Assembly: GCA_016210545.1 (NCBI GenBank)
Contig: JACQTY010000248.1
Location: forward strand, 1-36,047
Origin: Chloroflexota bacterium
Lineage (GTDB): Bacteria > Chloroflexota > Dehalococcoidia > JACVQG01
Length of the DNA: 36,047 bases
Reading direction: 5' to 3'
Positions 24,055 to 33,012 of this stretch are shown in pieces (position 1 is the first letter of the stretch; every line of letters starts with the position of its first letter). Under the pieces are notes generated by a model, which searched no databases, had not been told where the DNA came from, and was given only the letters and a program-made list of their open reading frames with translations. The position numbers and the translations under genes were made by a program.

Positions 24055-24636
24055 TCACACCCTGATCGTCGCCATGACGAAGATGATGCCTAACTGAAGC
24101 AGTCCCTGGATGCCGCCCAGCTTGGCGTTCCTCATTCCCAGGCGGGCTATCTTATCGGTATTGGCTTTCTCGGATAGCAGCTCCTTGAATATCTGGATCT
24201 CGTTGGGGAGAAGGAGCCCGAACCCTTGAATGGTAAGTATGCCTGTGATGACAAGAGCGGCGATGAGCTTTGGACTGGACAATGAAAGGCCCATGTGCGA
24301 CGTGAGCTGAAGGCCGGCGGTTACCGTCACCCCGGCTAGCACTGGCATGAGGAAGGTCATTTTCGGCATCAAGCGCTTGAATACGACGGCCCGGTCCCTC
24401 GGCTCCATCTTGCCCAGAGACGGACCGAGGACAAACCCCATGAACAGATCGATGCCGGTCCACATCGCACCGGTCATTATGTGAACATAGTTGAGGCTGA
24501 CGAGGGGGCCGAAGTTGGCGGCGTACACCAGAGCGCCGATGGGGATGAACACCGCGATCAACACGAACGCCGGACTGGCCATCTGGACGATGCGTGAGAA
24601 TATGCCGGCCTGTGCCTGGGTCTTCTCGGCTGCCAC
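24055..24636 (-). CDS. Integral membrane protein of unknown function
   Basis: A 193-residue protein with about five hydrophobic segments: about 20-42, 48-72, 93-112, 122-143 and 172-190. A segment with YVHIMTGAMWTGIDLFMGFVLG recalls CopD/HemJ/DUF2269-like four-helix membrane proteins, where such His residues may bind heme. That link is only a resemblance. The start is GTG with GGCGGTG upstream. It is divergent from the heme operon, which makes a heme-related role worth considering. Confidence 0.7.
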   Translation of the reverse strand: MAAEKTQAQAGIFSRIVQMASPAFVLIAVFIPIGALVYAANFGPLVSLNYVHIMTGAMWTGIDLFMGFVLGPSLGKMEPRDRAVVFKRLMPKMTFLMPVLAGVTVTAGLQLTSHMGLSLSSPKLIAALVITGILTIQGFGLLLPNEIQIFKELLSEKANTDKIARLGMRNAKLGGIQGLLQLGIIFVMATIRV

Positions 24637-24707
24637 TATTACACCGCCGGTCCGAAATCTCGCGGCGTCAGGGCGCCCGCCTGAGCAACGGCGGCGGACG
24701 ACTTACG

Positions 24708-24736
24708 ATTTTATGCCGACTGTGCCTCTGAGTCAA
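24708..24736 (-). promoter_or_regulatory. Promoter of the membrane-protein gene
   Basis: On the minus strand TTGACT (24731-24736), 17 bases, TAAAAT (24708-24713), each 5 of 6 to consensus. The transcript leader would be about 65 bases. Confidence 0.65.
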
Positions 24737-24838
24737 TAGCCTGGCGGCCTAATGTGGCGGGGTCGTCGCCGTGTCCCTGCCAATGCGGTCGTTTGGCTAA
24801 TCTTGACCGATGGCATACCTGATCCTATCTGCGTCAGT

Positions 24839-24867
24839 TTGACAACGGGCTGTGAAATCTTTAACAT
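24839..24867 (+). promoter_or_regulatory. Promoter of the heme operon
   Basis: TTGACA (24839-24844), 17 bases, TAACAT (24862-24867). The ahbC ATG lies 21 bases further on, with GGAG in between. A second possible pair, TTGACC (24803) and TATCTG (24826), lies just upstream. Confidence 0.65.
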
Positions 24868-24888
24868 AAGAAGTGTATTGGAGCAAAT

Positions 24889-26046
24889 ATGATTGGGATT
24901 ACCAAGCTCTTATGTGGCGTTGAGACCCCCGGCGACGACCTCCGCTATCGCGGCGATGGCTCCGTCCACCGCAGGCCCGTCGTCGTATGGAACATGACCC
25001 GGCGCTGCAACCTGCACTGTGTCCATTGCTATGCCTCGGCTGTGGAGAAGCCCAGCCCCGACGAGCTGACTACCGCCGAGGGCAAGGCCCTCATGGATAG
25101 CCTCGCCGCGTACGGCGTTCCCGTTATCCTCTTCTCCGGCGGCGAGCCTCTTACCCGCCCCGACCTCCTGGAGCTTACGGCCTATGCCTCCAGCAAGGGC
25201 CTGCGTTCCACGTATTCCACCAACGGCACCTTGATCACGCCGTCCCAGGCCAGGGACATGAAGCAGGCTAACATAACCTACGTCGGGGTGAGCCTGGACG
25301 GCCTGGAGGCGGCCAATGACCGTTTCCGGGGCAAGAAGGGCGCCTTCAAGGAGGCGTTGAACGGCATAAGGCACTGCCGCGAGGCGGGCGTCAAGGTGGG
25401 CCTGCGCTTCACCATAACCAGGCAGAACCGGCCAGAGATACCCGCGATACTGGACCTGATAGAGTCGGAAAACATACCCCGCGTGTGCTTCTATCACCTG
25501 GTCTACGCCGGAAGGGGTAGCAAGATGGTCGAGGCGGACCTGACCCATCAGGAGGCCAGGGAAACGATTGACCTGATCATGGCCCGGGCCGCCGACTTCC
25601 ACCGGCGGGGGCTGGCCAAAGAGATCTTGACAGTCGATAACTATGCTGACGGCGTCTATTTGTACTTACAGATGAAGCGAGAAAACCCCGAACGGGCCGC
25701 GGAGGTGTTCCGGTTCCTGAAGTTGAACGGCGGCAACAACTCAGGCGTGGGCATCGGGTGCATAGACCACGAGGGCAACGTCCACCCCGACCAGTTCTGG
25801 CGGCACTACAGCTTCGGCAATATCCGGCAGAGAAGCTTCGGGGACATCTGGGAGGATACCTCGGACCCCGTGATGAAGGGCCTCAAGAACAGAAGGGCCA
25901 TGGTCAAAGGTCGCTGTGCCCGTTGCCAGTTCCTGGAGCTGTGCGGCGGCAATTTCCGGGTGCGGGCTGAGGCGGTGTATGGGGATATCTGGGCCCCCGA
26001 CCCTGCCTGCTATCTGACGGACCAGGAGATAGGCATCGCCCAGTGA
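24889..26046 (+). CDS. ahbC: AhbC, radical SAM 12,18-didecarboxysiroheme deacetylase
   Basis: A 385-residue radical SAM enzyme. The SAM-binding cluster motif is C40xxxC44xxC47 in WNMTRRCNLHCVHCY. The LFSGGEPLTRPDL segment binds SAM. A SPASM-like C-terminal set of cysteines (GCIDHEG near 290, CARCQFLELCGG near 345) holds a second cluster. The sequence fits AhbC/NirJ, which removes two acetate side chains from 12,18-didecarboxysiroheme to give Fe-coproporphyrin III. Assignment as AhbC rather than NirJ rests on the neighbours, which form a heme operon without other nir genes. Confidence 0.87.
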   Translation: MIGITKLLCGVETPGDDLRYRGDGSVHRRPVVVWNMTRRCNLHCVHCYASAVEKPSPDELTTAEGKALMDSLAAYGVPVILFSGGEPLTRPDLLELTAYASSKGLRSTYSTNGTLITPSQARDMKQANITYVGVSLDGLEAANDRFRGKKGAFKEALNGIRHCREAGVKVGLRFTITRQNRPEIPAILDLIESENIPRVCFYHLVYAGRGSKMVEADLTHQEARETIDLIMARAADFHRRGLAKEILTVDNYADGVYLYLQMKRENPERAAEVFRFLKLNGGNNSGVGIGCIDHEGNVHPDQFWRHYSFGNIRQRSFGDIWEDTSDPVMKGLKNRRAMVKGRCARCQFLELCGGNFRVRAEAVYGDIWAPDPACYLTDQEIGIAQ

Positions 26047-27173
26047 CTGAAACCAAAGCACCCGCCGACCAGCATCGAGGCAAGCCCGCTTTCGCCGAGC
26101 TAGACTTCTCCCAATCGCCGTTTATCGTTTTCTGGGAGATGACCAAGGCCTGCGCCCTGGCCTGCCGCCATTGCCGGGCCGTCGCCCAGCCGCGCCGCAG
26201 TCCCCAAGAGCTGACTACCGAGGAAGGGCTGCGCCTGCTGGGCGATATCGCTGGTATGGGCACGCCGCTTATGGTGCTCACTGGCGGCGACCCGCTCATG
26301 CGCCCCGACCTGATGGAATTCATAAAGTACGGCAACGACCGGGGCATGAGGATGTCTCTGGCCCCCAGCGCGACGCGTCTGGTCACCCCGGAGACCATGG
26401 CCAGAGCGAAGGAAGCCGGGCTGGCCCGCGCCTCCTTGAGCCTGGACGGTTCGACCGCCGAGATCCACGACGCCTTCCGCCGTACCCCCGGCTCCTACGA
26501 GCGCACTATCCGGGCTATTCAAGCCGTCGGCGAGGCCGGAGTCTCCCTGCAGATAAACACCACCGTCACCCGCTACAATCTCGACGATCTGAAGAATATG
26601 ATGGACCTGGTCCCTAAGTTCAAGGCCGTCCTGTGGGACCTGTTTTTCCTGGTGCCGACGGGGCGCGGGCAGCACGATGACATGATAAGCCCGCAGCAGC
26701 ATGAGACGGTGTTCAACTGGCTGTATGACCTGGCGGGGCAGGCGCCGTTCGACATCAAGACGACCGCCGCCGAGCACTACCGGCGGGTGGCTATCCAGAG
26801 ACGGACAGAAGAGGCCCGGAAGGCTCAGGTGGTAACGGCTCCGGGCTTCCAGTACCGGGATAACATCAGGCGGGCCTCGAAGGGCGTCAACGACGGCAAC
26901 GGCTGTTGTTTCATATCGCATATTGGAGATGTTTACCCCAGCGGCTTCATGCCCATCGTGGCGGGCAATGTACGCCAGCAGTCGGTCACTGAAATCTATC
27001 GCAAGTCGTCCCTCTTCCTGGAGCTGCGGGACACCTCCAGGCTGACAGGGAAGTGTGGCCGCTGCGAGTACAATCACATCTGCGGGGGTTCCCGGGCCAG
27101 GGCCTACGCCATGACCGGGGACTACCTGGCGCCCGAGCCAAACTGTGTCTATCAACCGGGGAGTCCAACCTGA
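26043..27173 (+). CDS. ahbD: AhbD, radical SAM Fe-coproporphyrin III decarboxylase (heme synthase)
   Basis: A 376-residue radical SAM/SPASM enzyme with cluster motif C37xxxC41xxC44 in FWEMTKACALACRHCRA. The LTGGDPLMRPDL block and C-terminal cysteines (GNGCCFISHIGDVYPSGF, CGRCEYNHICGG) fit the AhbD family. It converts two propionates of Fe-coproporphyrin III to vinyls, the last step of siroheme-based heme synthesis. The GTG start overlaps the ahbC stop (GTGA). Confidence 0.85.
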   Translation: MTETKAPADQHRGKPAFAELDFSQSPFIVFWEMTKACALACRHCRAVAQPRRSPQELTTEEGLRLLGDIAGMGTPLMVLTGGDPLMRPDLMEFIKYGNDRGMRMSLAPSATRLVTPETMARAKEAGLARASLSLDGSTAEIHDAFRRTPGSYERTIRAIQAVGEAGVSLQINTTVTRYNLDDLKNMMDLVPKFKAVLWDLFFLVPTGRGQHDDMISPQQHETVFNWLYDLAGQAPFDIKTTAAEHYRRVAIQRRTEEARKAQVVTAPGFQYRDNIRRASKGVNDGNGCCFISHIGDVYPSGFMPIVAGNVRQQSVTEIYRKSSLFLELRDTSRLTGKCGRCEYNHICGGSRARAYAMTGDYLAPEPNCVYQPGSPT

Positions 27174-28159
27174 TGGAACTGGATTCTTCCGACAAGCATC
27201 TGTTAGAAAAGATACAACAGGCATTCCCGCTGGCGGAGAAACCTTTCCAGGAGCTGGGCCAGTTCCTCGGACTGGACCCGAAGGATGTACTGGCCAGGGT
27301 GAAAGACCTGAAGGCCAGACGCATCATCCGGGAGATCGGCGCCATCTTCGACAGCCGGGCGCTGGGCTACCAGAGCACACTGGTAGCTGCCTCTGTTCTC
27401 CCCGAGCGGCTCGATACCGTGGCAGCCGTCATCAGCCGGCACCCCGGAGTGAGCCACAACTATGCCCGGGAACACCGCTACAACCTGTGGTTCACGTTGG
27501 CGGCGCCCCCCGGAGAGAACATGGCCAGGACCGCCGAAAAGCTTGCCCTGGGCGCCGGGGCGGACTCGGTCATGGTGCTGCCGGCGACAAAGGTATTCAA
27601 GATCGGGGCCTTTTTTCACCTTTCCGACGAGGAGGTCACAGTCGACGGAGGCAGGGACGGCCGGCGGGAAACCACCGCGGTATCCCCGCCCCATCTCACT
27701 CCCCAGGAAATAACCGTCATCAGGGAATTGCAGCAGGACCTGCCTGTCGTGGAGCGGCCCTTCGAGGGAATGGCGGCAAATCTGAAGATAAGCGAGGCTG
27801 ATGTGGTGGGGCGCGCCAGGGAGTTCCTTTCCCGGGGGCTTATGCGCCGCTTTGCTGCCCTGCTCTACCATCGGCGTCTGGGCTTCGTGGCTAACGGTAT
27901 GGGCTGCTGGCGGGTGCCGCCGGAGCGGTTGGAGGAGGTCGGCGAGACCCTGGCCGCGTCGTCCCAGGTAACGCATTGCTATCAGCGAGTCACCTACCCG
28001 CAATGGCAGTACAACCTTTTCACCATGGTCCACGCCCCGACCAAAGAGGGGTGCCTGGCCACCATAAAGTCCATGGCCGGACAGGTCGGCATCGCGGACT
28101 ACATTGTTCTTTTCAGCACCAAAGAGTTCAAGAAGGCCATGGTGAAGTACTACTGGTGA
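27173..28159 (+). CDS. ahbAB: AhbA-AhbB fused siroheme decarboxylase
   Basis: A 328-residue protein made of two Lrp/AsnC-like halves. Half 1 (about 1-155) has an N-terminal helix-turn-helix and VSHNYAREHRYNLWFTLA. Half 2 (about 175-328) has VTHCYQRVTYPQWQYNLFTMVHA. These are the signatures of AhbA and AhbB, which together decarboxylate siroheme to 12,18-didecarboxysiroheme. In Desulfovibrio they are two proteins; a fused form is also known among NirD-L types. ATG at 27173 shares one base with the ahbD stop (TGATG). Confidence 0.87.
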   Translation: MELDSSDKHLLEKIQQAFPLAEKPFQELGQFLGLDPKDVLARVKDLKARRIIREIGAIFDSRALGYQSTLVAASVLPERLDTVAAVISRHPGVSHNYAREHRYNLWFTLAAPPGENMARTAEKLALGAGADSVMVLPATKVFKIGAFFHLSDEEVTVDGGRDGRRETTAVSPPHLTPQEITVIRELQQDLPVVERPFEGMAANLKISEADVVGRAREFLSRGLMRRFAALLYHRRLGFVANGMGCWRVPPERLEEVGETLAASSQVTHCYQRVTYPQWQYNLFTMVHAPTKEGCLATIKSMAGQVGIADYIVLFSTKEFKKAMVKYYW

Positions 28160-28164
28160 ACGAT

Positions 28165-28375
28165 GACCTCACACCCTTTCCCCCTCTCCGTTGACGGAGA
28201 GGGGGAAGGTAACGCGTGCAATAGTCTCTGTAAGGCTGTGCAAGTGGCAGGAAACAGGGGATTCCAAAGGGGCGTTGCCCCTTTGGCGGGGTATTAGGGG
28301 TGTCCCCTAAAGCTCCTTCTCCTCCCCCTTCTCCGTACGGGAGAAGGGGGACAGAGGGGGGATGAGGTCGCAATA
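28165..28375. repeat. Four hairpin repeats between ahbAB and sirC
   Basis: Inverted repeats: arms 28175-28190/28195-28209, 28264-28273/28277-28286, 28294-28300/28304-28310 and 28324-28334/28340-28350. The first and last are the CCCCCTCTCC and CCCCTTCTCC hairpin types of the window edge. No gene is present. They split the heme operon and could set different expression of its two parts. Confidence 0.7.
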
Positions 28376-28379
28376 GATA

Positions 28380-29021
28380 ATGTCTGACCATTACCCCGTC
28401 TTCCTGAACCTTTCAGGCCGCACCTGTGTGGTGGTAGGGGGTGGGGAGGTTGCCGAGCGGAAGGCAAAGACGTTGCTGGAAAGCGGCGCCCGGGTGCGGG
28501 TGGTCAGCCCCCGGATCACCGAAGGGCTGAAGTCGCTGTCGGTAGCGGGCGCTGTGGAGGTGGCGGCTCACCCCTTTGAATCCGGCGACCTGGAAGGGGC
28601 TTCCCTGGTCATTGCTGCCACCAGCGATGCCGGGATCAACCGGCAAGTGGCGTTGGAGGCGGAAAAGAGGCGGCTCCTGGTCAACGTGGTGGATGTGCCC
28701 TCGCAGGGCAATTTCATCGTTCCGTCAGTGGTCCAGAAGGACGGGCTGGTCGTGGCGGTTTCCACCGGCGGCAGAAGCCCGGCGCTAGCCCGCAAACTAC
28801 GGCAAGAACTTGAAAAGACGTTCGTGCCCAAGTATGCTATGCTTTTGGGACTGGTTGCCCGGGTGCGGCAGGACCTTAAATCGAGGGGGATACGTGTCGC
28901 CCCTGATGCCTGGCAAACGGCCCTCGATGGGGAGCTGATGGACCTGGTAGCCCGCGGTGAAATGGAAGCGGCCCGGCACAAACTGGTGACCAGTCTGGAG
29001 AAATGGAACAAGGCGCCATGA
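28380..29021 (+). CDS. sirC: Precorrin-2 dehydrogenase, Met8/SirC type
   Basis: A 213-residue enzyme that oxidises precorrin-2 to sirohydrochlorin with NAD. The Rossmann motif is VVVGGGEVAERKAKTLLESGARV near residue 16. VNVVDVPSQGNFIVPSVV carries the Asp position used by Met8/CysG. STGGRSPALARKLRQELE matches the helical tail. Met8 and CysG also insert iron, and no separate ferrochelatase was found here, so this protein may do both steps (inference). Its stop overlaps hemA (ATGA). Confidence 0.9.
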   Translation: MSDHYPVFLNLSGRTCVVVGGGEVAERKAKTLLESGARVRVVSPRITEGLKSLSVAGAVEVAAHPFESGDLEGASLVIAATSDAGINRQVALEAEKRRLLVNVVDVPSQGNFIVPSVVQKDGLVVAVSTGGRSPALARKLRQELEKTFVPKYAMLLGLVARVRQDLKSRGIRVAPDAWQTALDGELMDLVARGEMEAARHKLVTSLEKWNKAP

Positions 29022-30280
29022 ATTCGATACTCGTGGTTGGCGTTAACCATACTACCGCCCCCGTGGAGATGCGGGAGAAGATGGCGTTGAGCACCGACAA
29101 GATGAAAGAGGTAACGGAAGCGCTGCAACGCTATCTGGGGCCCAACGTGGTCCTGTCCACGTGCAACCGGACTGAGATCTACGCCGTCGGGGAAGAGCCC
29201 CTGAAAGACAGCCAAAGGCTCCTCCAGTTTCTCAGCGATTACCACCATTTGCCCAAGTGGTTGCTTACCTCCAGGCTGTACACTCATGTCCACGAAGACG
29301 CCATCCGCCATCTATTCCGCGTGGCTTCCGGCCTGGACTCAATGATTCTTGGGGAAGAGCAGATCCTGGCGCAGGTGCGCCGGGCGCTGGAGATAGCCGA
29401 GTCCAATGGTAACTTGCGGAGCCCCCTTTCTCACATCTTCCGCTATGCCCTGCGGGTAGGGAAGCGCGCCCGTACCGAGACTGGTATCAGCCGCTATGCA
29501 GTATCGGTAAGCCGCGCCTGCGTGGAGTTGGCCCAGAAGGCGGTAGGCGACCTTTCGGACCGTACCGTTCTCATCATCAGCGCTGGGGAGATGGGGAAGT
29601 TGACAGGCAACATACTCAGGGACAGCGGCGCCAGTCGCATTCTGATAATCAACCGCACCTATGACAGGGCAGCGGCCCTTGCCGACCAGTTGAAAGGAAG
29701 GGCGGTCCCCTTCGCCGACCTGGGCAAGGCCCTGGTGGAGGCGGATATGGTGGTCAGCGCCACCGGCGCTCCCACCTTTATCCTTGACAGGGCCCTGGTG
29801 GCCGATGCCATGAAGGCTCGTTCCGGCAAGCCCCTCTTTCTGATCGACATCGCCGTCCCCAGGGATATCGATCCGAAGGTGGGGAAGCTTCAGAACGTCT
29901 GTCTTTATAACATAGATGATCTGCAGGCTTTCAGTCAGGCCAGCCTGGACGAACGGAAACGGGAGGGGTTGCGGGTCGACACCATAATTGACTTTGAAGT
30001 GGCGGGCGCCTTGAGGTGGTGGAATAACTTGAAAGTTGTGCCTACCGTTGTAGCGCTGCGGGAGCAGGCCGAGGCGGCGCGGAAGGCCGAGATGAAGAAG
30101 ACGCTGAAAAAGATGCCCGGGCTAACCCCCGAGCAGCACGAGCGCCTCGACGCCATGACGAAAGCCATCGTCAAGAAGATGCTTCATAAGCCCACGGTCT
30201 TCCTCAAAGATGAAAACAAGGGCCACCGCTGTCTTCCCATAGCGCGGGAGTTGTTTGGCCTGGATGGCAAGGTAAAATAA
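29018..30280 (+). CDS. hemA: Glutamyl-tRNA reductase
   Basis: A 420-residue enzyme that reduces glutamyl-tRNA to glutamate-1-semialdehyde with NADPH, the first step of C5 tetrapyrrole synthesis. The catalytic Cys is C49 in VLSTCNRTEIY. SGLDSMILGEEQILAQVR is the family signature, ISAGEMGKL the NADPH site, and the C-terminal dimer helices end near residue 405. Start at 29018 overlaps the sirC stop; an ATG 15 bases earlier is less likely because the family begins with the ILVVGVNHTTAP strand. Confidence 0.95.
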   Translation: MNSILVVGVNHTTAPVEMREKMALSTDKMKEVTEALQRYLGPNVVLSTCNRTEIYAVGEEPLKDSQRLLQFLSDYHHLPKWLLTSRLYTHVHEDAIRHLFRVASGLDSMILGEEQILAQVRRALEIAESNGNLRSPLSHIFRYALRVGKRARTETGISRYAVSVSRACVELAQKAVGDLSDRTVLIISAGEMGKLTGNILRDSGASRILIINRTYDRAAALADQLKGRAVPFADLGKALVEADMVVSATGAPTFILDRALVADAMKARSGKPLFLIDIAVPRDIDPKVGKLQNVCLYNIDDLQAFSQASLDERKREGLRVDTIIDFEVAGALRWWNNLKVVPTVVALREQAEAARKAEMKKTLKKMPGLTPEQHERLDAMTKAIVKKMLHKPTVFLKDENKGHRCLPIARELFGLDGKVK

Positions 30281-30282
30281 GT

Positions 30283-31212
30283 ATGGTTGCTTCTGCCACC
30301 GTTGTTGTTGGCTCCCGCGGGAGCGCCCTGGCCCTGGCCCAGACCCGGGAGGTGATCACGCAGCTAGCGGCTGGATTTCCCGCACTAAGCTTCCAACTGA
30401 AGAAGATCACGACGCAAGGCGACCTGATGACAAGAACGCCGTTGCCCGAGATCGGCGGCAAGGGCCTCTTCGTCAAGGAATTGGAAATTGCCCTCCAGAA
30501 CAAAGAGATCGATCTGGCCGTACATAGCTTTAAGGACCTGCCCACGGAGTTGACTCCTGGCATGATGATAGGCGCCATAACGCGGCGGGAGGATGCCCGC
30601 GATGCCCTGGTCTCAAAGTCTGGCGGGACGCTGGAGACGCTGCCTGATGGCGCCGTTGTCGGTACTTCCAGCCCCCGGCGGGCGTCCCAGCTCATGGTGT
30701 TTCGTCCCGACCTGGAGATAGTGAATCTGAGGGGTAACCTGGATACGCGCCTTCGCAAGGTGTTCGATGGCCCGCTGGATGCCGCGGTCCTGGCGGCGGC
30801 TGGTCTTGTCCGTCTGGGTCAGAAGGACAAGATAAGTCAATATGTGCCTCCCGAAATCATCCTACCCGCTGTCGGTCAGGGGGCTCTGGCCATAGAGATA
30901 CGGGAGAACGATGCCAGGATGACCGAGATAGTCAAGACATTGGACGACGGACCGACTCGCCAGGCGATCACCGCCGAACGCGCCTGCCTTGGGCACCTGG
31001 GGGGTGGATGCAATGTTCCCATAGGTGTCTATGGACGGGTCCGGGGTGGGGTCCTTAACCTCCAGGCAATAGTGGCCGATCCCCACGGAAACCATATAGT
31101 CCGCACCGGGCTTACCGGGGATGTGGATATGGGCGAGGGGCTGGGACACCTGCTGGCTCGCCGTCTCCTGGCGCTGGGCGCCGATAAGCTTCTCATAGGG
31201 GAGGCGGGGTGA
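30283..31212 (+). CDS. hemC: Porphobilinogen deaminase (hydroxymethylbilane synthase)
   Basis: A 309-residue cytoplasmic enzyme that joins four porphobilinogens into hydroxymethylbilane. Motifs are VVGSRGSALALAQT (substrate-binding Arg and Ser), LAVHSFKDLPTE (catalytic Asp), GTSSPRR, and the dipyrromethane-bearing Cys243 in GGGCNVPIG. It starts 2 bases after the hemA stop and ends overlapping the next gene (GTGA). Confidence 0.95.
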   Translation: MVASATVVVGSRGSALALAQTREVITQLAAGFPALSFQLKKITTQGDLMTRTPLPEIGGKGLFVKELEIALQNKEIDLAVHSFKDLPTELTPGMMIGAITRREDARDALVSKSGGTLETLPDGAVVGTSSPRRASQLMVFRPDLEIVNLRGNLDTRLRKVFDGPLDAAVLAAAGLVRLGQKDKISQYVPPEIILPAVGQGALAIEIRENDARMTEIVKTLDDGPTRQAITAERACLGHLGGGCNVPIGVYGRVRGGVLNLQAIVADPHGNHIVRTGLTGDVDMGEGLGHLLARRLLALGADKLLIGEAG

Positions 31213-32765
31213 GACCGGGCAAGGTATACCTGGTCGGGGGCGGCCCGGGGGCCGAGGGCCTTATTACCCTCCAGGGGGTACGCTGCCTGGAACGGGCCGA
31301 TGTCATCGTATACGACCGCCTCGTAGACGATAGGATACTATCGTATGCGAAGGCGGGCTGCGAACTTATTTACGTGGGCAAGGGTTCCGGCCAGCATGTC
31401 ATGGAGCAGGAGGAGATCAACGCGCTCCTTGTAGCCAAAGGGAGCGAAGGCAAGTCGGTCGTCCGCTTGAAGGGGGGCGACTCTTTTGTTTTCGGGAGGG
31501 GTGGCGAGGAGGCTGAGGCGCTGGTCGCCGCCGGCGTCCCCTTCGAGGTGGTCCCGGGGGTTACATCGGCGATAGCCGCCCCCGCCTATGCCGGCATACC
31601 GGTGACTCACCGCCGGCTGGCGTCTTCCTTTGCCGTCATAACCGGACACGAGGAGCCGGGGAAGGAGTCCTCCCGCATCGCCTGGGCCAAACTGGCTACG
31701 GGGGTGGACACCCTGGTCTTTCTGATGGGCAGGGAAAACCTGCAAGCCATCTGCAATCAACTCACAAAGCACGGGCGTCCTGCCAGCACCCCGGTTGCCC
31801 TCATCCGCTGGGGTACGTTGCCCCGGCAGCAGACCCTGGTAGGCACGCTCGCCGACATAAGTCAGAAGGCGGAGGCGGCCAACTTTGGCGCCCCGGTGGT
31901 GACGGTTGTGGGTGAGGTGGTGTCGTTGCGAGAGAAACTGCGCTGGTTCGATAACCGGCCCCTCTCCGGCAAGCGGGTGCTGGTAACGCGCTCTCGCAGC
32001 CAGGCCAGCACCCTCTCCAGGCTTCTGGCCCAGGAGGGCGCCCAGCCTGTGGAGCTGCCTGCCATATCGATTGAGCCTGCCCCCGACGTGGAGGCCATGG
32101 ATAGGGCGTTGTCCCGCCTGTCGGAATTCGACTGGGCGGTGTTCACCAGCGTGAACGGCGTGGAGGTCTTTTTCTCCCGCCTGTTCGCCCTGGGGAAGGA
32201 TAGTCGGTGTCTCCAGGGGCTGGGTATCTGCTCTATTGGAGAAGCTACGTCAGCTTCGCTCAAGGAATACGGAATTCTTCCTGACCTGGTCCCCGCAGAG
32301 TTCACCTCGCAGGGCATCCTGGACAGCTTCCGGAGCCATAAGCTTGGCGGCGCGAAATTCCTTCTCCCAAGGGCTGATCTGGCTGGCAAGGAGTTGGCCG
32401 ACGAATTGGCCAGGATGGGGGCCGAGGTGGAGCAGGTGGTTACGTACCGGACCGTTCCGGCGGGGCGGGCATCGGACGGCGCCAAGCAGGCATTTAAGGA
32501 CGGGATCGACATAGTCACGTTCACCAGTTCCTCGACCGTACGAGGGCTGATGAATCTGCTAAACGGAAGTCTGGATGTGTTGAAGGGGAGCGCAATTGCC
32601 TGCATCGGCCCCGTTACCGCGGAGACGGCGGAGAAGGCCGGACTCAAGGTAGACGTGGTGGCCCCGGAGCACTCCATCCCCGGGCTGGTAAAGGCCCTGG
32701 TGGAGCGGTACAGCGTCCCCTGCGGCGTGGACAGACCTCCGTATGAAAGGGAGCTGCTGGGATGA
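31209..32765 (+). CDS. cobA-hemD: Fused uroporphyrinogen-III methyltransferase / uroporphyrinogen-III synthase
   Basis: A 518-residue two-domain enzyme. The N-terminal CobA/SUMT part (about 1-245) has [32 protein letters not shown] and [20 protein letters not shown]. It makes precorrin-2 with two SAM. The C-terminal HemD part (about 255-510) has [29 protein letters not shown] and [12 protein letters not shown], and closes the ring to uroporphyrinogen III. The fusion passes product straight from HemD to CobA; such fusions are common in Clostridia and related anaerobes. The start is GTG overlapping the hemC stop. Confidence 0.94.
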   Translation: MRPGKVYLVGGGPGAEGLITLQGVRCLERADVIVYDRLVDDRILSYAKAGCELIYVGKGSGQHVMEQEEINALLVAKGSEGKSVVRLKGGDSFVFGRGGEEAEALVAAGVPFEVVPGVTSAIAAPAYAGIPVTHRRLASSFAVITGHEEPGKESSRIAWAKLATGVDTLVFLMGRENLQAICNQLTKHGRPASTPVALIRWGTLPRQQTLVGTLADISQKAEAANFGAPVVTVVGEVVSLREKLRWFDNRPLSGKRVLVTRSRSQASTLSRLLAQEGAQPVELPAISIEPAPDVEAMDRALSRLSEFDWAVFTSVNGVEVFFSRLFALGKDSRCLQGLGICSIGEATSASLKEYGILPDLVPAEFTSQGILDSFRSHKLGGAKFLLPRADLAGKELADELARMGAEVEQVVTYRTVPAGRASDGAKQAFKDGIDIVTFTSSSTVRGLMNLLNGSLDVLKGSAIACIGPVTAETAEKAGLKVDVVAPEHSIPGLVKALVERYSVPCGVDRPPYERELLG

Positions 32766-33001
32766 CGGATGAGATCAAGGTAGACAAGACACTCGATTGC
32801 ACCGGGTTGCTTTGCCCCATGCCTGTGGTCAAGACCAAACTTGCCATCGACGAGCTCGCCCCCGGGCAGGTGCTGAAGGTCATATCCACCGACAAAGGGG
32901 CGAAGAAGGACTTCCCCTCCTATTGCGCCGAGACGGGCCATACGCTTTTGAAAGCGGTAGAGGACAAGGGCGCGTTCATCTTCTTCATAAAGAGGGCGTG
33001 A
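32762..33001 (+). CDS. tusA: TusA-family sulfur carrier
   Basis: A 79-residue protein with the full TusA motif LDCTGLLCPMPVVKTK; the carrier Cys is C18. It overlaps cobA-hemD by ATGA and is followed by a DsrE-like protein, a common pair in sulfur-transfer modules. Its place in a siroheme operon suggests a link to sulfite or sulfur metabolism. Confidence 0.9.
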   Translation: MTDEIKVDKTLDCTGLLCPMPVVKTKLAIDELAPGQVLKVISTDKGAKKDFPSYCAETGHTLLKAVEDKGAFIFFIKRA

Positions 33002-33012
33002 GGAGGCAAGCT

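Noticed and set aside
32797-33012. Extended start of the DsrE-like gene
   Set aside because: It overlaps tusA in another frame; the ATG at 33013 has AGGAGG at the right distance.
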